Shown one piece after another: positions 6,511 to 12,182 of a DNA stretch of 12,182 nt. Positions within the stretch are counted from its first letter, which is position 1. Every line of letters begins with the position of its first letter. The translations under genes and the position numbers were made by a program. Location of the stretch: positions 1-12,182 of the forward strand of contig CBDULQ010000105.1 in the NCBI GenBank assembly GCA_965368115.1, read 5' to 3'. Source of the stretch: CBDULQ01 sp965368115 (GTDB taxonomy: Bacteria > Pseudomonadota > Gammaproteobacteria > SZUA-229). Under the pieces are notes generated by a model that saw nothing but the letters and a program-made list of their open reading frames with translations, was not told the DNA's origin and did not search any database.

Positions 6511-6539
6511 AAAAGGGCCGCTAAGCGGCCCTTTTTTTT
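6511..6539. terminator. Strong bidirectional intrinsic terminator
   Basis: The stem GGGCCGC-TAA-GCGGCCC is flanked by A's on the left and eight T's on the right, so it works as an intrinsic terminator for the small lipoprotein gene (+). On the minus strand it gives the same stem followed by five T's, which would end the acs transcript. The genes are convergent around it. Confidence 0.92.
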
Positions 6540-6559
6540 ACAGTGTCGTTGCCTGTGGA

Positions 6560-8524
6560 TCAGGCTTTGCCCTGCAACTGCAGCAGAATATCTTCGTTCT
6601 CCAGGGTCGAGGTATCGGAGGTGATATCTTCGCCGCGGGCGATATTGCGCAGCAGGCGGCGCATGATCTTGCCGGACCGGGTCTTGGGCAGATTGTCCGC
6701 ATAACGAATATCATCCGGTTTGGCGATGGGACCGATCTGTTCGCCGACCCAGTTGCGCAGCTCTTTGGTCAGTTCTTCGTCGATACCGCCCTCCGGGCGC
6801 GGACCTTTCAGCACCACATAGGCAAAGATGGCTTCGCCCTTGATGTCGTCCGGGCGGCCCACCACGGCGGCTTCCGCGACACGCTCATGAGCCACCAGGG
6901 CCGATTCCACTTCCATGGTGCCGAGCCGGTGACCGGACACGTTCAGCACGTCGTCGATGCGGCCCATGATCCAGAAATAACCGTCCGCATCCTTACGCGC
7001 ACTGTCGCCGGCCAGGTAATACTTGCCGCCGAACTTGGGGTAATAGGTGTCTACATAGCGCTGGTCGTCACCCCAGATGGTGCGCAGCATGGACGGGAAG
7101 GGTTTCTTGATGACCAGGTAACCGCCCTGGTTGGCCTGGGTGATGCTGTTGCCGTCGTCATCCACCACATCGGCGGCGATACCGGGCAGGGGAATGGTGC
7201 AGGAACCGGGCTTGGCGGCCACCACGCCGGGAATCGGCGCGATCATGTTGGCACCGGTTTCGGTCTGCCACCAGGTGTCGACGATCGGGCACTGTTCCTT
7301 GCCGATGACCTTGTGATACCACATCCAGGCTTCCGGGTTGATAGGCTCCCCCACGGTACCCAGCAGGCGGATCGAGGACAGGTCATAACTGCTGGGAATA
7401 TCATCACCCAGTTTCATGAGTGCACGGATTGCAGTCGGTGCGGTGTAGAACAGGGTGACCTTGTGATCCTGGCAGATTTTCCAGAAACGACCGCCGTCCG
7501 GTACGGTGGGTGCACCTTCGTACATGACAATGGTGCCGCCGGCGGCCAGCGGACCGTAGGCGACGTAGGTGTGGCCGGTGATCCAGCCCACATCGGCGGT
7601 GCACCAGAAAATATCGTCGTCACGAATATCGAACACCCACAGGTTGGTGACGATGGCGCCGAGCAGGTAGCCGGCGCTGGAATGCTGAATGCCTTTCGGT
7701 TTGCCGGTTGAGCCGGAAGTGTAAAGCAGGAACAGAGGATGCTCGGACTCCACCCAGACCGGATCGCAACGGGTGCTCTGGCCGTCGATGGCGTCGTGCC
7801 ACCAGACGTCGCGGCCGTCTTTCATATCGACGCCCTGCTGGGTGCGTTCCAGCACGATGACGGTTTCGATGCTCGGGCAACCGTGGTCCAGCGCCTTGTC
7901 GCAGGCGGTTTTCAGTTGCACCACCTTGCCGCCGCGGTTGCCGCCGTCGGCGGTAATCACCATTTTGGCACCGGCGTCGTTGATGCGGTCACGCAGGGAT
8001 TCCGCCGAGAAGCCGCCGAACACCACCGAGTGAATGGCGCCGATACGGGCGCAGGCCTGCATGGCGATCACCGCTTCCGGCACCATCGGCATGTAGATGA
8101 CCACGCGGTCGCCTTTTTCGATGCCTTTCGCTTTCAGTGCGTTGGCGAACTGGCTGACCTGGTCGGTGAGTTGCTGATAAGTGTATTGGGTGACGTCGCC
8201 TTTTTCGCCTTCGAAAATGATGGCGGTTTTATCGGCCTTGTCGGCGAGGTGGCGATCCAGACAGTTGTGGGAGACATTCAGGTTGCCGTCGGCAAACCAT
8301 TGGTAATGGGGTGCCTTGCTGTCGTCGAGAATCTGGGTGAAAGGCTTTTGCCAGTCGAGCAGGGTGCTGGCCTGTTCCGCCCAGAAACCGGTGTAATCTT
8401 CAGACGCCTTTTTATGCAGAGCATCGAAATCCGCTTGCTGGATTCGGGCACTGGCTGCGAACTCTTTAGAGGGTTCGAATTGGCGATCTTCGATCAGTAC
8501 GGAATCAATATTAGTGTCAGTCAT
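6560..8524 (-). CDS. acs: Acetyl-CoA synthetase
   Basis: This 654-residue AMP-forming acetate-CoA ligase converts acetate, ATP and CoA to acetyl-CoA by way of acetyl-AMP in the cytoplasm; E. coli Acs is 652 residues. Visible motifs are the P-loop YTSGSTGKPKG (268-278), the acetate-pocket and adenylate motif WWQTETG (418-424) with W419 limiting the pocket to short acids, the hinge region GRIDDVLNVSGHR (521-533) and the catalytic lysine K619 in PKTRSGKIMRR. That lysine is the site of reversible acetylation in Salmonella Acs. All expected catalytic residues are intact. The start has a strong GGAGAGG ribosome site eight bases or so upstream. The 123-base gap from gluQ suggests its own promoter, but I could not identify convincing hexamers there. 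The shared terminator at 6511-6539 lies just past the stop. Confidence 0.98.
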   Translation of the reverse strand: MTDTNIDSVLIEDRQFEPSKEFAASARIQQADFDALHKKASEDYTGFWAEQASTLLDWQKPFTQILDDSKAPHYQWFADGNLNVSHNCLDRHLADKADKTAIIFEGEKGDVTQYTYQQLTDQVSQFANALKAKGIEKGDRVVIYMPMVPEAVIAMQACARIGAIHSVVFGGFSAESLRDRINDAGAKMVITADGGNRGGKVVQLKTACDKALDHGCPSIETVIVLERTQQGVDMKDGRDVWWHDAIDGQSTRCDPVWVESEHPLFLLYTSGSTGKPKGIQHSSAGYLLGAIVTNLWVFDIRDDDIFWCTADVGWITGHTYVAYGPLAAGGTIVMYEGAPTVPDGGRFWKICQDHKVTLFYTAPTAIRALMKLGDDIPSSYDLSSIRLLGTVGEPINPEAWMWYHKVIGKEQCPIVDTWWQTETGANMIAPIPGVVAAKPGSCTIPLPGIAADVVDDDGNSITQANQGGYLVIKKPFPSMLRTIWGDDQRYVDTYYPKFGGKYYLAGDSARKDADGYFWIMGRIDDVLNVSGHRLGTMEVESALVAHERVAEAAVVGRPDDIKGEAIFAYVVLKGPRPEGGIDEELTKELRNWVGEQIGPIAKPDDIRYADNLPKTRSGKIMRRLLRNIARGEDITSDTSTLENEDILLQLQGKA

Positions 8525-8647
8525 GCCCTCTCCAATATAGCGTGTCGTTGATGAGTGTTGATTAATGAAGTACTTATGATTTTTTTAGCAACGCTCTGCA
8601 GCGCATGTCATTCAGTATGCGAAGGATACCGAGGAGATAATTTTAAC

Positions 8648-9580
8648 TCAACTTGAAGGCGCCGGGATATGCGGTTTTGCAGGCACTCGGCGCGCATCCC
8701 AGGTTTCCAGCGCCCACTGCCAGAACACCTCCGGTGTGGCATGCTGCAGGTCAGGGTCCGGCGCCTGGTTGAGAAAGCTCATCACCTGCACCAGGGCCCG
8801 GACCGGTTGACGCCTGGACAGGGCCGGCGCCCGGGTCTGTTTGCTGAGTTTGTCGCCGGCCCGGTTGATCGCAATCGGCAGGTGACTGTATTCCGGGGTG
8901 GGGAGATTGAGTAGCTGCTGGAGAAAGATCTGTCGCGGCGTGGAGTCGAGCAGGTCGTAGCCGCGCACCACGTGGCTGATCTGTTGAAAGGCATCGTCCA
9001 CCACTACGGCCAGCTGGTAGGCGAACAGGCTGTCACGACGACGCACGATGAAGTCGCCCAGCTCGCGGCGCAGGTTTTGCCGATAGTCGCCCATGATGTC
9101 ATCGTGAAAGCCGATCGGACGATCGTCGGTACGCACCCGAATGGCATGTTCGACATGGGCCGGGTGCCGGGCCTGTTCGCAGGTCCCGGGGTAGATCAGC
9201 CCCAGTTTGCCCATTTCCGCCTGTTCGCGCAGGTCGCGACGACTGCAGATGCAGCGGTAGGTTCGCTGTTGTTCCTGTAGCTGCTGCAAGGCCTGTTGAT
9301 AGGCCTCCTTGCGCTCGGTCTGATACAACACCTCGCCATCCCATTCAAAACCGTAGTCCTCCAGGGTGAACAGGATATCGTCGGCAGCGCCTTCGACATT
9401 GCGCAGTTCGTCGACGTCTTCCATACGCACCAGCCACTCGCCGGCATGGGAACGGGCTTCGAGGTAACTGCCCACGGCAGCGATCAGCGAACCGAAATGC
9501 AACGGACCGGTGGGCGAAGGTGCGAAGCGACCTCGATAGGGGGCAGGGTCGGGTGAAGCCTGTGCGGAGGAGTCGGACAT
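8648..9580 (-). CDS. gluQ: Glutamyl-Q tRNA(Asp) synthetase
   Basis: This 310-residue truncated glutamyl-tRNA synthetase paralogue attaches glutamate to the queuosine base at position 34 of tRNA-Asp. It has the Rossmann catalytic domain but lacks the anticodon-binding half, as the family does. Motifs seen are the RFAPSPTGPLHFGSL start (18-32, containing the HIGH-like HFGS), a zinc site of C110, C112, Y130 and C134, which matches the known Cys-x-Cys...Tyr-x3-Cys pattern, and the KMSKS-like GDKLSKQ (242-248). It follows dksA on the same strand, the order seen in E. coli (dksA-gluQ/yadB), but a hairpin terminator lies between them, so gluQ may depend on readthrough. The upstream 51 bases show no clear promoter. 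In E. coli pcnB follows; here acs does. Confidence 0.95.
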   Translation of the reverse strand: MSDSSAQASPDPAPYRGRFAPSPTGPLHFGSLIAAVGSYLEARSHAGEWLVRMEDVDELRNVEGAADDILFTLEDYGFEWDGEVLYQTERKEAYQQALQQLQEQQRTYRCICSRRDLREQAEMGKLGLIYPGTCEQARHPAHVEHAIRVRTDDRPIGFHDDIMGDYRQNLRRELGDFIVRRRDSLFAYQLAVVVDDAFQQISHVVRGYDLLDSTPRQIFLQQLLNLPTPEYSHLPIAINRAGDKLSKQTRAPALSRRQPVRALVQVMSFLNQAPDPDLQHATPEVFWQWALETWDARRVPAKPHIPAPSS

Positions 9581-9600
9581 CAGCGCGCCGGACCGAAATG

Positions 9601-9624
9601 AAAAAGGCCGGATGGTCCGGCCTT
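9601..9624 (-). terminator. Intrinsic terminator of dksA
   Basis: The stem AAGGCCGGA-TGG-TCCGGCCTT is a perfect 9-bp hairpin. Read on the minus strand it is followed by a run of T's (CCTTTTTC), giving an intrinsic terminator just after the dksA stop and before gluQ. The T-run is short, so partial readthrough is plausible. A terminator at this point is also known in E. coli dksA-gluQ. Confidence 0.85.
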
Positions 9625-9631
9625 GAGGTGA

Positions 9632-10069
9632 TTACTTGCCTCGGGTCTGCTTTTCCTTGATTTCGTCAAGGCTCTTGCAGTCGATGCACTGGTTGGCTGT
9701 GGGGCGGGCTTCCAGGCGGCGGATGCCGATTTCCACACCACAGGTTTCGCAGTAACCGTATTCGTGGTTGTCGAGCTGATCCAGTGATTCGTTGATTTTC
9801 TTGATCAGCTTGCGCTCACGATCGCGGGTACGCAGTTCCAGGCTGAATTCTTCTTCCTGCGAGGCGCGGTCGGCGGGATCGGGAAAGTTAGCCGCATCGT
9901 CCTTCATGTGTTCAACGGTACGATCCACTTCCTGCATCAGCTCCGCCTTCCAGTCCTCGAGTATCTTACGGAAGTGCGCAACCTGTTTGTCATTCATATA
10001 CGCTTCGCCCTTCTTTTCTTTATAGGGCTCGAAGTTGTGTAGCTTTTGTGCCGCAGAGTTATCTGCCAT
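9632..10069 (-). CDS. dksA: RNA polymerase-binding factor DksA
   Basis: This 145-residue protein is DksA (151 in E. coli), which enters the RNA polymerase secondary channel and, with ppGpp, shifts transcription from rRNA to amino-acid and stress promoters. The coiled coil spans about residues 30-105. Its tip carries DPADRAS (64-70), with the two acidic residues D64 and D67 that match E. coli D71 and D74. The C-terminal zinc finger has C107, C110, C128 and C131 (CETC and CIDC). An N-terminal basic segment EPYKEKKGEAYM also fits. GGAGA lies upstream of the ATG at a normal distance. A terminator follows immediately, so it is probably its own unit. The 137-base upstream region holds a 13-base inverted repeat. 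Confidence 0.98.
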   Translation of the reverse strand: MADNSAAQKLHNFEPYKEKKGEAYMNDKQVAHFRKILEDWKAELMQEVDRTVEHMKDDAANFPDPADRASQEEEFSLELRTRDRERKLIKKINESLDQLDNHEYGYCETCGVEIGIRRLEARPTANQCIDCKSLDEIKEKQTRGK

Positions 10070-10157
10070 CGAAATCTCCGATTTTTCTACTGTGCCAGAA
10101 GACGCACGAAAAACAGAAAAAATAAGCGTCCCGGCAATGGTGGCTCTAAATCAAGCG

Positions 10158-10170
10158 GGGTAATTTACCC
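10158..10170. promoter_or_regulatory. Inverted repeat upstream of dksA
   Basis: GGGTAA-T-TTACCC is a perfect 13-base inverted repeat about 90 bases upstream of the dksA start, within the xseA-dksA gap. On the minus strand it overlaps a weak candidate -10 (TAAATT) that sits 17 bases from a poor -35 (TCGCAA). It could be a repressor operator or a chance palindrome. Confidence 0.25.
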
Positions 10171-10206
10171 TGTCTTAAGGCAATTTGCGAGTATTTTAGT
10201 ACCCAT

Positions 10207-11571
10207 TTAGCGCTTTTGGGTCTTTTCGACGCGGCCGAAGATTCGCCCCTGGTGCAGCCTGAGCTGGATGCTGTCGCCCGGCTGGACCTGCTCGGCCCGG
10301 GTCAGGGTCTGGCCCGAGCCATCACTGGCAATGGCATAGCCGCGGGCCAGGGTCTGCAGCGGACTGACCGCCTGCATGGTGCGGCTGAGCAGGGCAAGTT
10401 GTTGTTTTCTGGATGATAAACCCTGAGTCATTGCACGTTGCAGACGATTGCCCAGCTGCTCGAGCTGTTGCCGGCCCAGCTCGATTCGATGCTCCGGCGA
10501 GGCGCTGAGCAGTCTCGACATCAGGTAATGGAGCTGGCTTTCCTGGTCACGAAGCTGGTATTGCCAGGCGGTGATCAGCCGTTGCTGCAGGTCGTCCAGG
10601 CGTTGGCTCTGCTGCTCCAGCAGGCTGAGCGGGTGGCGTTGCTGCAGGCGCATGCGCAACCAGCCGAGCTTTTCCGTCAGGCGCTCGATTTTGTCGCTGA
10701 CCAGCTGCGCCAGGCGTTGCTGGTACCAGTCGAATTCCTGCAGCCAGGCGTCCCGGTCCGGGCTGATCAGTTCGGCCGCGGCGGAGGGGGTGGGCGCGCG
10801 CAGGTCGGCGGCGAAATCGGCAATGCTGAAGTCGATCTCATGGCCGACGCCGCAGATGACCGGGATTTTGCAGGCCACCACCGCCCGGGCGACGATTTCC
10901 TCGTTGAACGACCACAGGTCTTCCAGCGACCCGCCGCCCCGCACCAGCAGCAGCACATCGCAGTCCTTACGCTTTGACGCCAGCGCCAGGGTCGCGGCGA
11001 TTTTCTGTGCCGCGCCTTCACCCTGAACCGGCACCGGATAAACCAGCACCGGCAGGCCCGGGAAGCGTCGCCGCAGTACGCTCAGCACGTCGCGGATGGC
11101 GGCGCCGGTCGGCGAGGTGATGACGCCGACCCGTTGCGGAAACTCGGGGATGGGTAATTTAAGGTCTTCATCGAACAGGCCTTCCGCCGCCAGTTTCGCT
11201 TTCAGCGCGTCGAAAGCCTGTTGCAGGGCGCCCAGTCCGGCATCCTCCATGTGCTCGGCGATGAGCTGGAATTCGCCCCGCGCCTCGTACAGGCTGACCT
11301 TGGCGCGAATGCGCACCTGCTGGCCGTTATGCGGTTTGAAGCCGAGAAACTGATTGCGGCCGCGGAACATGGCGCAGCGTACCTGGGCGCGATCGTCTTT
11401 CAACGAGAAATACATATGCCCGGAAGCCGGCTGGGCCAGGTTGGAAATCTCCCCTTCGATCCAGATCAGCGGAAATTCGCTCTCCAGCAGACCGCGTATG
11501 GTCTGGTTGAACTCCGCGACGGTGTAAACCGTGCGTTCCGGTGCTGTGATGTGGTCACTCATGGCGGGCAT
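10207..11571 (-). CDS. xseA: Exonuclease VII large subunit
   Basis: This 454-residue subunit of exonuclease VII (456 in E. coli) degrades single-stranded DNA from both ends with several small XseB subunits. The N-terminal OB-fold (about 15-110) shows the WIEGEISN (37-44), ASGHMYFSLKD (49-59) and CAMFRG motifs. The catalytic domain has D161, R211 (in LVRGGGSLEDLW), H244 and D247 (in GVGHEIDFSIADFAADLRAP), matching residues D155, R205, H238 and D241 reported for E. coli. A long coiled-coil region rich in Gln and Leu follows (about 275-400), where XseB would bind. The start is uncertain: ATG at 11571 gives MPAM, whereas ATG at 11562 gives MSDH, and neither has a clear ribosome site. No xseB gene lies in the window. 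Confidence 0.96.
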   Translation of the reverse strand: MPAMSDHITAPERTVYTVAEFNQTIRGLLESEFPLIWIEGEISNLAQPASGHMYFSLKDDRAQVRCAMFRGRNQFLGFKPHNGQQVRIRAKVSLYEARGEFQLIAEHMEDAGLGALQQAFDALKAKLAAEGLFDEDLKLPIPEFPQRVGVITSPTGAAIRDVLSVLRRRFPGLPVLVYPVPVQGEGAAQKIAATLALASKRKDCDVLLLVRGGGSLEDLWSFNEEIVARAVVACKIPVICGVGHEIDFSIADFAADLRAPTPSAAAELISPDRDAWLQEFDWYQQRLAQLVSDKIERLTEKLGWLRMRLQQRHPLSLLEQQSQRLDDLQQRLITAWQYQLRDQESQLHYLMSRLLSASPEHRIELGRQQLEQLGNRLQRAMTQGLSSRKQQLALLSRTMQAVSPLQTLARGYAIASDGSGQTLTRAEQVQPGDSIQLRLHQGRIFGRVEKTQKR

Positions 11572-11625
11572 GATAGTGAGCCGGGGGTGGCGCTGGCAAG
11601 TGTCATGGGGTTTTCACAGGCGAAA

Positions 11626-11661
11626 AAAAAACCGGGTGCTATGACGTCGACCCGGTTTTTT
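11626..11661 (-). terminator. Terminator of the SoxXA-binding-like lipoprotein gene
   Basis: The stem CCGGGT (11632-11637) pairs with ACCCGG (11650-11655) around a 12-base loop and is extended by A-T pairs. On the minus strand the stem is followed by nine T's, which makes it an intrinsic terminator after the lipoprotein gene and before xseA. The long loop weakens the stem slightly. Confidence 0.8.
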
Positions 11662-11709
11662 GATTTCAGCCCGCAGGGAGCTGGTTTGACCACTGAATAG
11701 AACGGCGAT

Positions 11710-12018
11710 TTACATCGGGCCGGCGCCCTGCTGATTTTTCGCCTGGATCAGTGCCAGTTCACTCTGGCGTTTGGCTTTGTTGGCCAGGCCGGTCGCCTTA
11801 TCGTAGTCGCCAGACTTGGCGGCTGCTTCGGCTTTTTTGATGATCTTGCCGGTATCACGCCATTCGTTTTGGGCTTTTTTGGCTTGTGAAAGCGCCATTT
11901 TGGCGTCGCTCAGGGCTTTGTTGAAATCTTCAGGACTGGCCGACTTTGTTCCTCCGGAACAACCGACTGCAATCAGGCCCGCGAAAATCATACCCACCAG
12001 GGTTTTTGCGTGGTTCAT
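11710..12018 (-). CDS. SoxXA-binding-protein-like lipoprotein
   Basis: This 102-residue protein has a signal ending in AVGC, so C20 is the probable lipidation site. S21 at +2 favours outer-membrane sorting. The rest is almost wholly helical, with Ala/Lys-rich repeats. The segment EWRDTGKIIKKAEAAAKSG (52-70) followed by DYDKATGLANKAKRQSELA (71-89) resembles SoxXA-binding proteins (SAXB, SoxK), small helical partners of the SoxXA cytochrome in thiosulfate oxidation. The match is from memory of the EWRDTGK and DxDKAxxLAxKAKxQ pattern and is not confirmed. No sox gene lies nearby, so it may have a more general role. A GAGG ribosome site precedes the ATG. The gene ends at an intrinsic terminator. 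A simple Lpp-like helical lipoprotein is the alternative. Confidence 0.75.
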   Translation of the reverse strand: MNHAKTLVGMIFAGLIAVGCSGGTKSASPEDFNKALSDAKMALSQAKKAQNEWRDTGKIIKKAEAAAKSGDYDKATGLANKAKRQSELALIQAKNQQGAGPM

Positions 12019-12043
12019 ATGGAGACCTCTGTGGTAATTACTT

Positions 12044-12077
12044 TTTATATTAGAATTTCACCGAATCAGGCATTCGG
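12044..12077 (-). promoter_or_regulatory. Promoter region with inverted repeat upstream of lipoprotein gene
   Basis: On the minus strand TAATAT/TATAAA (12044-12052) is a good -10-like element 26 to 34 bases from the lipoprotein start. The perfect inverted repeat CCGAAT-N5-ATTCGG (12061-12077) covers the position where a -35 would be, and no TTGACA-like hexamer is present. An activator or repressor site overlapping the -35 is a reasonable reading. The rest of the sequence to 12182 shows no coding or other clear feature. Confidence 0.35.
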
Positions 12078-12182
12078 CGCCCTAAAAACATATTTAAAGG
12101 GTTAGCAGATTGTAACCAAGGTGGAATATGATGCAAGTTGTCATTCTGCCTGTTCCCCTCCGAGGGTGGAAAATCGCCCCGC

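Noticed and set aside
6887..7711. Long plus-strand open frame of 274 codons opposite acs
   Set aside because: It is antisense to the clearly conserved acs gene, and GC-rich codon use on the minus strand produces such open frames. The translation resembles no family.
7739..8551. Second long plus-strand open frame opposite the acs N-terminal half
   Set aside because: Shadow of acs; low-complexity composition and no recognisable domain.
8525..8647. Promoter for acs in the 123-base gap
   Set aside because: TTGCTA (8586-8591 on the minus strand) has no acceptable -10 at 16-18 bases, and the TATATT near 8535 is too close to the start codon. No site could be supported.
10438..10977. Plus-strand open frame of 179 codons opposite xseA
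   Set aside because: Antisense to the conserved xseA catalytic and coiled-coil regions; Leu/Gln-rich translation is a reflection of xseA codons.

Overview
The window looks like ordinary chromosome from a sulfur-oxidising or otherwise sulfur-metabolising gammaproteobacterium. The support is a set of recognisable gammaproteobacterial housekeeping genes (xseA, dksA, gluQ, acs, a CnoX/YbbN co-chaperone, a Rof-type Rho inhibitor) together with a DsrC/TusE-family protein and a lipoprotein resembling SoxXA-binding proteins. No rRNA, tRNA, CRISPR array, transposase or phage gene is visible. The lineage is an inference from gene content, not from a marker gene.

Layout. Bases 28-279 (+) hold a small rof-like gene that ends in a hairpin facing a convergent gene at 307-1062 (-). 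That gene encodes two DsrC/TusE-like domains fused in tandem. A 208-base divergent promoter region (1063-1270) separates it from a cnoX-like thioredoxin-TPR gene (1271-2137, +). From 2145 to 6161 all genes run leftward and most encode envelope proteins. In transcription order they are a membrane-anchored class III nucleotide cyclase with an SH3-like domain (4881-6161), a cysteine-rich lipoprotein (4365-4805), a secreted LAS/M15-like zinc peptidase (2990-4231) and a C-terminally anchored periplasmic helical protein (2145-2987). The last two are separated by only 2 bases. A short lipoprotein gene runs rightward at 6241-6486. It shares a strong bidirectional terminator with acs (6560-8524, -).

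From 8648 to 12018 all genes run leftward: a SoxXA-binding-protein-like lipoprotein, xseA, dksA and gluQ. Hairpin terminators lie after the lipoprotein gene and after dksA, so these look like mostly separate transcription units. The dksA-gluQ adjacency is also found in E. coli.

How the genes relate. The right half is core metabolism and regulation: acetate activation, the ppGpp co-regulator DksA, tRNA-Asp queuosine modification and exonuclease VII. The left half is less standard. The best candidates for new biology are the tandem DsrC-like protein, whose first domain has lost its sulfur-carrying cysteine (Asp in its place), and the cyclase / lipoprotein / peptidase / anchored-protein cluster, which could be an envelope-sensing and wall-remodelling module. 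No function for that cluster can be proven from sequence alone.
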